Positions 10,201 to 17,587 of a stretch of DNA of 64,000 bases are shown here, piece after piece (positions within the stretch are counted from its first letter, which is position 1; every line of letters starts with the position of its first letter). This DNA comes from JBFKQC01 sp041627895 (lineage in GTDB: Bacteria > Pseudomonadota > Alphaproteobacteria > Rhodobacterales > Rhodobacteraceae): assembly GCA_041627895.1 (NCBI GenBank), contig JBFKQC010000008.1, positions 16,444 to 80,443 on the forward strand. Reading direction: 5' to 3'. Made by a program: the position numbers and the translations under genes. The notes beneath the pieces were generated by a model that saw only the letters and a program-made list of their open reading frames with translations, searched no databases and had not been told where the DNA came from.

Positions 10201-10797
10201 ATGCGGCGCCGCGCGATCACGGCGTCCTGCCTTGCGCTTGCGGCCCCGGCCGCCGCGCAGGCGCCGGGGCTGATCTCGGTCGAGACCTACGGGCTGACCA
10301 CGCTTTTCGCGCCGCCGCCCTGGGTCAGCCCCGAGAACACCGCCTCGGGCAGCGAGGTCTACCGGAACGAGGCCGAAACCGCGCAGGGCACGCGCCAGTT
10401 CATCGTCGAATTCGTCCCCAAGGGGCAGAGCTTCGACGCCTGGGTCGAGCTTTACGCGCTGACCGCGGAAAGCCCGCTGCAGGGCCACCCGGCGGATTAC
10501 CGCAACGGCATGGCCCGGCGCTATGCCGAGGGCTGCGTCGACAGCGCGCTGCAGCCGGTGCTCGACCAGCCGGCCCAGCAGGTGTTCCTGCTGTTCTGCA
10601 CCGGCTATGCCGAAAGCCCGGGCGTGGGCGAGATCGCCGTGATGCACTATTTCCTGAAGGACGGCGTGCTGGTGAACAACTACTACCACAAGCGCGGGCC
10701 GGGCTTTGCGCTGGACGACCCGGCGGGCTTTCCGCTGACCGAGCCGGAAATCCGCGCGCTGGTGCGCCACGTCGGCGCGCTGCAACTGGTGGACTGA
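10201..10797 (+). CDS. Exported protein of unknown function
   Basis: A 198-residue protein with a short signal peptide (MRRRAITASCLALAAPAAAQA). The mature part holds two cysteines (in EGCVDSAL and LFCTGYAES) that could form a disulphide, and a repeated pattern of short beta-like segments. No family was recognised. It begins 1 nt after the DUF2199 stop and so belongs to the purF transcription unit. Confidence 0.75.
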   Translation: MRRRAITASCLALAAPAAAQAPGLISVETYGLTTLFAPPPWVSPENTASGSEVYRNEAETAQGTRQFIVEFVPKGQSFDAWVELYALTAESPLQGHPADYRNGMARRYAEGCVDSALQPVLDQPAQQVFLLFCTGYAESPGVGEIAVMHYFLKDGVLVNNYYHKRGPGFALDDPAGFPLTEPEIRALVRHVGALQLVD

Positions 10798-10905
10798 GCC
10801 GCCCGGACAGGGAAGCGGGCTGCCGCACCGGAACGGATCGGCGGAGCGCGGCCGCCTGCCGCCGGGTCAATCGGCGGCTTTTCGCACATGCAGCATGAAT
10901 TTGTG

Positions 10906-10916
10906 CTGCAACGCAG
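10906..10916. promoter_or_regulatory. PhaR-type operator (CTGC-N3-GCAG)
   Basis: CTGCAACGCAG, an exact CTGC-N3-GCAG dyad, lies about 130 bp before the 96-residue gene at 11043. A second TGCAGCA word stands 13 bp to the left (10889-10895). The same dyad form occurs before phaP at 53.8 kb. From memory this is the consensus reported for Rhodobacter PhaR. Binding is inferred, not shown. Confidence 0.5.
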
Positions 10917-11042
10917 CAATCTGCCCTTGCGGGCATCCGCCGAGGGCCCTATCTGCCCGCTCGACCGCGCGGGCAAGGCCCGTGCCCGCCCGCGCCGCGA
11001 AGGCCCCGGCGGAGCCCCCGTTTCGGAACAGGACAGACAGAC

Positions 11043-11333
11043 ATGGCCACTGCCGACGCGCGCGTGATCGCGCCTGCGCAAACCGACGTGCCGCCGACCC
11101 CGGCCGCCGAACACGCCACCCTGCCAGCGCGCCTGCCGCTGGACACGCTCGCGCTGATCGGCGTCGCCGGGGCGCCGGACACCAGGATCGCGTTCCTGCG
11201 CGACCGCAACGGGCAGATCCGCCCGGTGCGGATCGGCGACGACACGCCCAAGGGCCGCGTCGAAGCGATCGGCGCGGACGAGGTGATCCTCGCCCGCGCC
11301 GGGAAATCGCTCAGGCTGTCGATGCCGGAGTGA
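11043..11333 (+). CDS. 96-residue PilP/GspC-like protein
   Basis: A short protein whose C-terminal two thirds (from LALIGVAGAP to LRLSMP) matches the C-terminal module of the 1027-residue protein encoded at 17588: both share the pattern LIGV-G-P--R, V-GD, GRV-AIG-DE and a final L-LP. The module resembles the periplasmic domain of GspC/PilP pilus and secretion proteins. No signal peptide or membrane helix is visible, so how it would reach the periplasm is unclear. A PhaR-type dyad lies upstream. Confidence 0.65.
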   Translation: MATADARVIAPAQTDVPPTPAAEHATLPARLPLDTLALIGVAGAPDTRIAFLRDRNGQIRPVRIGDDTPKGRVEAIGADEVILARAGKSLRLSMPE

Positions 11334-11354
11334 CCGGCGTCATGGCGCGCCGCG

Positions 11355-11918
11355 TCAGCCGCGGCGTGCCTTCAGAACCGCCCAGCCGCCGGTGACGACC
11401 AGCGCCGCCAGCACCGCCTTTGCCGCGTCGCCGGCCAGGAACGGCGACATCCAGTGCAGCCACAGCACGTCCCAGGTCTTGCCCAGCATCGCGGCTGGCC
11501 AGATCAGGCCCGGCACATACAGCAGCGCCGAGACCGCCAGCGCCACGCCCGAGGTCGAGACAAAGCCCTTCGCGATGCCCTTGTCGACCGCCAGCCCGGC
11601 CAGCCAGGCCATGCCGAGAAAGCCGATCAGGAAGCCGCCGGTCGGACCCATCATGTAGGCCAGCGTGCCGGCGCCGTTCGCGAAGACCGGCAGGCCGATC
11701 GCGCCCTCGGCGAGATAGACCGCCAGCGTCGCCGCACCCAGCCGCGCGCCGTAGGTCAGCCCGACGATCAGGATCGCGAGCGTCTGCAGCGTCATCGGCA
11801 CCGGCACCATCGGCACGCTGACCTGCGCCGCCAGCGCGATGAACAGGGAGCCGCCGAGCACCAGCAAGACCTGCGTGGCCCGGGTCATCGAGGGGAAGAG
11901 AGCATGCGATAGCGTCAT
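11355..11918 (-). CDS. bioY: Biotin transporter BioY
   Basis: A 187-residue integral membrane protein, the substrate-capture component of ECF-type or solitary biotin uptake systems. The BioY hallmarks VPMVPVPMTLQTLAILIVGL and GPTGGFLIGF are present along with about six hydrophobic segments. The start at 11918 follows AAAGGA. No bioM/bioN genes are adjacent, so it is probably a solitary BioY. The 103-bp gap to the divergent SDR shows no recognisable BioR operator. Confidence 0.93.
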   Translation of the reverse strand: MTLSHALFPSMTRATQVLLVLGGSLFIALAAQVSVPMVPVPMTLQTLAILIVGLTYGARLGAATLAVYLAEGAIGLPVFANGAGTLAYMMGPTGGFLIGFLGMAWLAGLAVDKGIAKGFVSTSGVALAVSALLYVPGLIWPAAMLGKTWDVLWLHWMSPFLAGDAAKAVLAALVVTGGWAVLKARRG

Positions 11919-12021
11919 GGCCGCCGTCCTTTTCTTCTGCGCTTCAAGCGGTATCCGGCACGCGCCCCGCGGTGTCAACTGCCCCTTGCGTCCGGCGGGG
12001 CCAGATGAGACACCGCGCCAC

Positions 12022-12684
12022 ATGACCGATGCCGCGAACCGCAAGCCCGCCCTCGTCACCGGCGCCTCGCGCGGGCTTGGCGCCGCGATGGCCGAGGCGC
12101 TGGCGGCGACGCATCACGTGATCGCCGTGGCGCGCACCACCGGCGCGCTGGAAGAGCTGGACGACCGGATCCAGGCCGCCGGCGGCGCGGCGACGCTGGC
12201 ACCGATGGACGTCACAATGCCCGATGCGTTGGCGCATTTGTGCCGCTCGATCCACGACCGATGGGGCGGGCTTGACATCTGGGTGCACGCCGCGATCCAC
12301 GCCCCGCCGCTCAGCCCCGCCGACCACATCGACGGCAAGGATTTCGCCAAGGCGCAGGCCGTCGCGGTCGGCGCCACGGCAGTGCTGATCCCGATGGTGT
12401 CGCCGCTTCTCAGGAGCGACGGCGCGCGGGCGGTGTTCTTCGACGACCCGCATACGGGCGAGAAGTTCTTCGGCGCCTATGCGGCGGCGAAGGCGGGCCA
12501 GATCGCGCTGGCCCGCGCCTGGGCGGCCGAGACCGCGCGGACCGGCCCGGCGGTGCACGTGCTAACGCCGAACCCGATGCCCACGGCGACCCGGGCGCGG
12601 TTCTTCCCCGGCGAGGACCGCGCGCGGCTCGCCGACCCGCACGCCGAGGCGGCGCGGCTGCTGGCCGGGATCGGCGGCCCGTAA
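12022..12684 (+). CDS. Atypical short-chain dehydrogenase/reductase
   Basis: A 220-residue Rossmann-fold protein with the nucleotide motif TGASRGLG and the active-site pair YAAAK. Two standard SDR features are missing: the NNAG motif reads VHAAIH, and there is no serine 12-13 residues before the tyrosine (AVFFDDPHTGEKFFGAY). It may therefore be non-catalytic or act on an unusual substrate. The start at 12022 is the first ATG giving a normal SDR N-terminus. It is divergent from bioY. Confidence 0.8.
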   Translation: MTDAANRKPALVTGASRGLGAAMAEALAATHHVIAVARTTGALEELDDRIQAAGGAATLAPMDVTMPDALAHLCRSIHDRWGGLDIWVHAAIHAPPLSPADHIDGKDFAKAQAVAVGATAVLIPMVSPLLRSDGARAVFFDDPHTGEKFFGAYAAAKAGQIALARAWAAETARTGPAVHVLTPNPMPTATRARFFPGEDRARLADPHAEAARLLAGIGGP

Positions 12685-13046
12685 GGGACCGCGCCGGCGG
12701 CATGCGACGGCGCCCTGGCGACGTGACCGCGGCCCGCGCTGATTTCGTTCCGACGCTTCGGGGCGCGGCGCACGGGCCAGGCGCCCGGGGCCCCATCCCG
12801 CTGGCCGGCGATGCCGTGGCCTGGCGCGATGGCCTCGACGTTCGTCCGCGCCCGGTCGCGGCGCGCCAGCTTGCCTCGGCCGGCCCGTGGTCCGGCGTTT
12901 CGGCGCCGGATCGGCGGCGCCCGGGGCCGCGAAGCCCGCACCGCACCGGGCGTGCGCAGGCCGGGACGCCGGTGCGCGCCATGGCTGCGCCCGGCAGGCG
13001 GGGCATGGCCGGATCGCGGCCCGGCCGGGCGCAAGTGCTGGTCCTC
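12685..13046. other. Gene-free gap between convergent genes
   Basis: These 362 bp of very GC-rich sequence lie between the 3' ends of the SDR and the GGDEF gene. No supported open frame, repeat copy or clear terminator hairpin with a T tract was found. Confidence 0.5.
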
Positions 13047-14063
13047 TCAGCCCGCCGCGACGGCGGGCCGGCCGCCGCCGGGCTCGCCCACGAAGCTGGC
13101 CCGCGCGCGGCCCGCCTTCTTCGAGGCGTACAGCGCCATGTCGGCGTCGATCAGCATCTGCTCGGGCTTGGGCGCGGCATAATCGTCGGACACCGCAATG
13201 CCGATCGAGCCGGAAATCCGGCAGTCGTGGCCCTCGAACGGGATCGGCCGTTCGAGCCGCGCCAGGATGCGCGCGGCGACCTTGGCCAGCCGCCCGCGAT
13301 CGGTCATCCGGTGGAAGATCAGCACGAACTCGTCGCCGCCGAAGCGGCAGGCCGTGTCGTCGTCGCGGGTCTCGTCCTTCAGGATGCGCGCCGCCACCTG
13401 CAGCACGTGGTCGCCGGCGGCATGGCCGTGGGTGTCGTTGACCTGCTTGAAGAAGTCCAGGTCGATATGCATCAGGCTGAAGCTTTCGCGGCAGGCGGCG
13501 TAGCGCGCCAGGATCATGTCCATCGCGCGGCGGTTCTTCAGCCCGGTCAGCGTGTCGGTGAACGCGGCCTCCTCGGCGGCGATCTTGGCGCCCTGCAGCC
13601 GCATGTTCAGGTTGCGGCTTTCGCGCATCACCGCTTCCTTTGCCTCGACGAGGTAAAGCATGCCGGTGGTCAGGTCGGTGGGCGGAAAGTCGCTGCCGTT
13701 CAGGTCGAAGGCGCCGACCGCCTCGACCGCGGCGATCCCGAACGAGAGGTTGACGAACAGCCCCTCGCCGGTGTCCAGGGCCACCGATAGCCCCTTCAGC
13801 GGCATCTCGGGCCGGTCGCGCAGGCGCAGGCTGAGCGCCGTGGGGCCGAGCGCGGCCAGTTCGGCGATCCGGGCGATGTTGCGCGGGCGGCGCAGCTCGA
13901 AGACCTCGAGGAACCGGGCGCCCTGCAGCCCTTCGCCCGGGCGCAGCTTGGCCAGGGTCGGCCCGGTGCGGCGGATGTGCCCGGTGGGCGAGACCAGCGC
14001 GTGCATCGGCATCAGCCGGTCCAGCGCCGCGTGGTCCAGCGTCAGGCCCGCCCCCGCCGGCAC
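13047..14063 (-). CDS. Diguanylate cyclase with HNOBA-like N-terminus
   Basis: Predicted to make cyclic di-GMP. The 338-residue protein has an N-terminal heme-NO-binding-associated (HNOBA) type region (LDRLMPMHALVSPTGHIRRT), a linker helix, then a GGDEF domain with FGGDEF near residue 242. An RxxD inhibitory site (RDDD) stands just upstream, so product feedback is likely. The GTG at 14063 lies directly after the H-NOX stop and is preferred; ATG at 14012 is an alternative. The pairing with H-NOX implies gas- or redox-controlled c-di-GMP synthesis. Confidence 0.88.
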   Translation of the reverse strand: MPAGAGLTLDHAALDRLMPMHALVSPTGHIRRTGPTLAKLRPGEGLQGARFLEVFELRRPRNIARIAELAALGPTALSLRLRDRPEMPLKGLSVALDTGEGLFVNLSFGIAAVEAVGAFDLNGSDFPPTDLTTGMLYLVEAKEAVMRESRNLNMRLQGAKIAAEEAAFTDTLTGLKNRRAMDMILARYAACRESFSLMHIDLDFFKQVNDTHGHAAGDHVLQVAARILKDETRDDDTACRFGGDEFVLIFHRMTDRGRLAKVAARILARLERPIPFEGHDCRISGSIGIAVSDDYAAPKPEQMLIDADMALYASKKAGRARASFVGEPGGGRPAVAAG

Positions 14064-14065
14064 GG

Positions 14066-14653
14066 TCAGGCCGCCCCCGCGGCCAGCGCGAAGTCGCGGC
14101 CTTCGGTAAAGTCGATCTCGACGCATTCGATGGTGATCGTCTCGACCGCGTCCTTCCGGCCCTGGAATTCCAGGAAGGCCAGCACGCCGTAATCGTCGGC
14201 CATCGCGCGCAGGACGCCGACCGAGACATGGCCGAACCCCGGGTAGGGATGGCGCACCAGCAGCGTGAAGGCGGTCGCCGAGTGGTCGCGCAGTTCGAGT
14301 TCCGGCATTGCGAGGTCGGGCACCGCCAGCCGCGACCGGTCGTGCAACTCGTCGAGCGAGTGCAGGAAGTCGATGAAGCTTTCGCCGCCGAAGCGCAGCA
14401 GCCGCCGCACGGCGCGGACGTTGGGATGCGACACCAGGTAGGTGCCCAGATCCTCCAGCAGCATGTCGCGCGGCTTGTCGAGGTGCTCCGCCGCGGCGTC
14501 GAGCACGGCGTCGGTCAGCCTGTCCTCATAGCTCAGCAGCGCCTCGAAGCCCTCGGCGCCCAGCCCCGCCTGCGCCGCGACCGCCGTCCAGGCCGCCGCC
14601 CCGTAGGTGTCGCGCAGAAAGCATTGTATCGACCGATTGATCAGCCCGTGCAT
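14066..14653 (-). CDS. H-NOX (heme NO/O2-binding) domain protein
   Basis: A 195-residue stand-alone sensor of the soluble guanylate cyclase heme-domain family. It opens with MHGLINRSIQCFLRDTYG and keeps the proximal heme histidine in SLDELHDR (H104). The heme-propionate motif YxSxR, normally found about 30 residues later, aligns with VRHPY, so all three key residues are replaced. The partner diguanylate cyclase starts 2 nt after the stop. Heme binding is therefore uncertain, but family membership is clear. Confidence 0.88.
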   Translation of the reverse strand: MHGLINRSIQCFLRDTYGAAAWTAVAAQAGLGAEGFEALLSYEDRLTDAVLDAAAEHLDKPRDMLLEDLGTYLVSHPNVRAVRRLLRFGGESFIDFLHSLDELHDRSRLAVPDLAMPELELRDHSATAFTLLVRHPYPGFGHVSVGVLRAMADDYGVLAFLEFQGRKDAVETITIECVEIDFTEGRDFALAAGAA

Positions 14654-14720
14654 CGAGTCGCGTCCCGATAGTCCTGTGCCTCCGGACTAGCGCCTTGGAG
14701 TTAAGAAACCGCGAACCGGC

Positions 14721-16490
14721 TCAGGGCCGCAGCACGATCTGCGCCCGTCCCGCCCGCAACGACAGGATGTCGGGGGCGCCCAGCGTGAACTCGCCGGCGC
14801 GCAGCTGGTCGATCAGCGCGGGCGTGACGTCGGCGCCGTGATTGCCGGCCAGGAAATGCGGCTGGGCGTAGGGCGGCGTCTCGCGTCCCGGCCAGACCAC
14901 CCGGACGATCGCGCGCCTGTCGCTGACCATGTGGAACAGCATGCCCTCGTCGCCCGGCACCTCGGCGACGAAATCGGCCATCACCAGCACGCAGCCCGGT
15001 GCGCCGCCGGGCGTGGTGCGCTCGCAGCCCTCGGCGATGGTGCTCAGGTCGGTCGCGGAGAGGCCCGGAAACGGGTCGTCGGGCAGGCGCGCGCCGTCGG
15101 GCCGGACCGCCAGCCTTTCGGCGATCAGCGCAAGCTTGGCCGGCGTGTCGACCTGCGGCACCTCGTTTTCGAAGCTCCAGCGGCTGGTGGCGGTGGCCAG
15201 CGTCTCGATCCGCGCGGCCAGCTTTTCGGCCCCGGGGTGGTCCATCGCGGCCAAGCGCTCGAGCGCGGCGGTGCCGGCGACGCCGGATTCGCGGCCGAGG
15301 AACCAGAGGTCGAGGTCTTCGGCCGACACGTCGCCGCGCGCGAACCGCGCCACCTGGTCGGCGGCCGAGATGCGCTGCGGGTCGACCAGCGGCGTCAGCC
15401 ACAGCACCGCCGCCGCCACCGTCGCCAGTGCCATCGCGACGTTGGCGCCGCGGATGCGCCCGGTCCAGTTCCGCCTGAGCGCGACGGCGAGCGCATAAAG
15501 GATGCCGTAGCCCAGCACGATCAGCGCGCCGGTGGCCGCAGCCAGCCGGTGCGGCGTCCAGCCGTGATCGGCGACGCGCAGCCAGATCGCGTAAAGCGCC
15601 AGGATGCCGAGCACCGGCATCGCCAGCGCCAGCAGCTGCGCCGAACCGCGGGTCACGGCGGCCTCGGCGGCCTCGTCGTCGGTGCGGTCCAGCGCCGAGG
15701 TGATCAGCGTGGCGATGCCCACGGCCATGCCCATCAGCGTCGCGGCCGTGGAAATCCCGCCGAAAAGGTCGGACAGCCCCTGGATCGGCAGCGCCACGAG
15801 GAACACCGCCGTCACCACCAGCACCGGCGGCAGCAAAAGCCGCAAGAGCCGCAGGATCAGGAACGGCGAGACATAGTCGGACAGCTCGACCACCACGGCC
15901 AGCGCCAGGCCCAGCACCAGCCCGGTCAGTACGAAGGGCACCACGTCGATGTCGATCAGGTCCTCGATGATCTCGATCCCGACCAGCGACAGCAGCAGGT
16001 GCGACAGCATCAGAACGCCCCAGAACACGCCGACGAAGACCCAGGCCGCGGCATAGCGCACCACGATGTTCCAGGCCTCGGTGAACAGCGCCGGATAGTC
16101 CCGCCAGCCGCGCCCGGGCTGCTGCGCGGCGATCAGGAACGGCAGCCCGATCACCACGATGGCCGCGCAGGCGGCGAGCGGGTGGCCGGTTTCGAGAAAG
16201 TCCTCGACGGTCTCGAAGCGAAAGCTCGCCCAGGTGATCAGGATCGCCGCCGGCACCGCCGCCACCGCCGCGGCGAGGGCCGCGCGGGCAAACGGCAAGG
16301 GCCCGGTCGCGGCGAGGAAGCCGGCGAAGAAGCCGCCCGTGGCGGTGACGATCAGCAGAAGCAGGCGCTCGTTCTCGACATAGTCGGGCAGCACCTCGAT
16401 CAGCCCGTAGGCGGCGAGACCGGCAGCACCGCCGATCAGCGCCATGATCAGGCGGTTCAGTGCGATCTCGCCGGCGCCGGGCTCTGGCAT
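14721..16490 (-). CDS. DUF4153 membrane protein
   Basis: A 589-residue protein with about ten to eleven membrane helices in the first 400 residues and a soluble C-terminal domain of roughly 190 residues. The pattern fits the DUF4153 family of bacterial inner-membrane proteins. The C-terminal part carries two cysteines (EGCERTTPGGAPGCVL). The ATG at 16490 follows AGGAG. It runs in the same direction as the H-NOX gene, 67 bp upstream of it. Function is unknown. Confidence 0.8.
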   Translation of the reverse strand: MPEPGAGEIALNRLIMALIGGAAGLAAYGLIEVLPDYVENERLLLLIVTATGGFFAGFLAATGPLPFARAALAAAVAAVPAAILITWASFRFETVEDFLETGHPLAACAAIVVIGLPFLIAAQQPGRGWRDYPALFTEAWNIVVRYAAAWVFVGVFWGVLMLSHLLLSLVGIEIIEDLIDIDVVPFVLTGLVLGLALAVVVELSDYVSPFLILRLLRLLLPPVLVVTAVFLVALPIQGLSDLFGGISTAATLMGMAVGIATLITSALDRTDDEAAEAAVTRGSAQLLALAMPVLGILALYAIWLRVADHGWTPHRLAAATGALIVLGYGILYALAVALRRNWTGRIRGANVAMALATVAAAVLWLTPLVDPQRISAADQVARFARGDVSAEDLDLWFLGRESGVAGTAALERLAAMDHPGAEKLAARIETLATATSRWSFENEVPQVDTPAKLALIAERLAVRPDGARLPDDPFPGLSATDLSTIAEGCERTTPGGAPGCVLVMADFVAEVPGDEGMLFHMVSDRRAIVRVVWPGRETPPYAQPHFLAGNHGADVTPALIDQLRAGEFTLGAPDILSLRAGRAQIVLRP

Positions 16491-16712
16491 GGGGTCTCCT
16501 CTGCCGCTTGTGCTCAGGCTAGATCAAGATGACGCGGACCGGAACCGGGGCGCGGACGGATTTCGGCGCGGATCGCCCGCCGGTGCCACACGGCGCGGCG
16601 GCGGGCCGAGGCCGCCGCGCTGGATCGGATGCCGGAGATGGCGTTGCGGAAGTACATCAATTTCATTAGGTAACAAGCTGCACAATATACATATTCCCGG
16701 CCTGTGGTCCCG

Positions 16713-17426
16713 TCACGGCCCGCTGATCCGCAACACCATCGTTACATGGGCCACGGTCGAGACCTCGCCCGCGGCCACCGGCACCGGCTCGCTCATCAGC
16801 GCTATGCGCTCCATCGCGACCGGCATCGGCGCCACGGCCCCGGCTTCGGCAAGCTCCAGCACCGGGCCGAGCGTCAGCCCGGCGGCCCCGGCATAGAGCG
16901 CCGCCTTGCGCATCGCATCGGCGACCGCGGCGCGGCGCGCCTCGTCCTGCACCGGGCCGGGGTTCTGCAGCCCGAAGCTGAGGCCCTGGAACAGGTTCGC
17001 GCCGCCCTCGACCACGTCGTCCAGGATGCGCCCCAGATCGTCCAGCGCGCGCACCCGCACCAGCACGGTATTCGACGCCTCGTAGCCCGCAATCCGCGGC
17101 CGGGTGTTGCCCGAAGACGACGACCGGTTTTCCCAGATCGGCGACAGGTGCAGATCGCGGGTCTGCATGTCGCGGTCGGCGATCCCCGCGGCCTTGAGCC
17201 GCTCGAGCACCGCTGCGGTGGCGCGCGAGGTGCGGTCCATCGCCTCGGCGGCGCTCTTGGCCTCGCTGGTGACGCCCAGCGTGATTGTGGCCATGTCGGG
17301 CACGCTTTCGACCCGGCCCTCGCCGGTGACCGTCAGCCGCCCGCCGGACGCATCGTTGCCGGCATCCTGGGCCCAGCCCGCGGCGCCGATCAGACAGGCC
17401 GCGGCAATGGTCGAAATCCACTTCAT
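16713..17426 (-). CDS. SIMPL-domain (DUF541) periplasmic protein
   Basis: A 237-residue exported protein with a signal peptide ending in GAAGWAQ and a SIMPL domain: LTVTGEGRVESVPDMATITLGV near the start and RVRALDDLGRILDDVVEGGAN in the middle. The start at 17426 follows a strong GGGAGGA site. Family members are periplasmic or outer-membrane linked and have been tied to oxidative stress resistance; the exact role is unknown. Confidence 0.88.
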   Translation of the reverse strand: MKWISTIAAACLIGAAGWAQDAGNDASGGRLTVTGEGRVESVPDMATITLGVTSEAKSAAEAMDRTSRATAAVLERLKAAGIADRDMQTRDLHLSPIWENRSSSSGNTRPRIAGYEASNTVLVRVRALDDLGRILDDVVEGGANLFQGLSFGLQNPGPVQDEARRAAVADAMRKAALYAGAAGLTLGPVLELAEAGAVAPMPVAMERIALMSEPVPVAAGEVSTVAHVTMVLRISGP

Positions 17427-17587
17427 CGCAAGTCCTCCCAACAATGCCCAGCAGCCTCGCCCGGGCCGCGCGCCGGGGCAAGCCGATTTCGCCGGCATCG
17501 TCTTTTCCTCGGCGATTTCCTGCTATAGGTTTATAAGGCCGGAACGGGGACTCCAAGCAACCCCAAACTCTGTGATAGATCAAGCGG

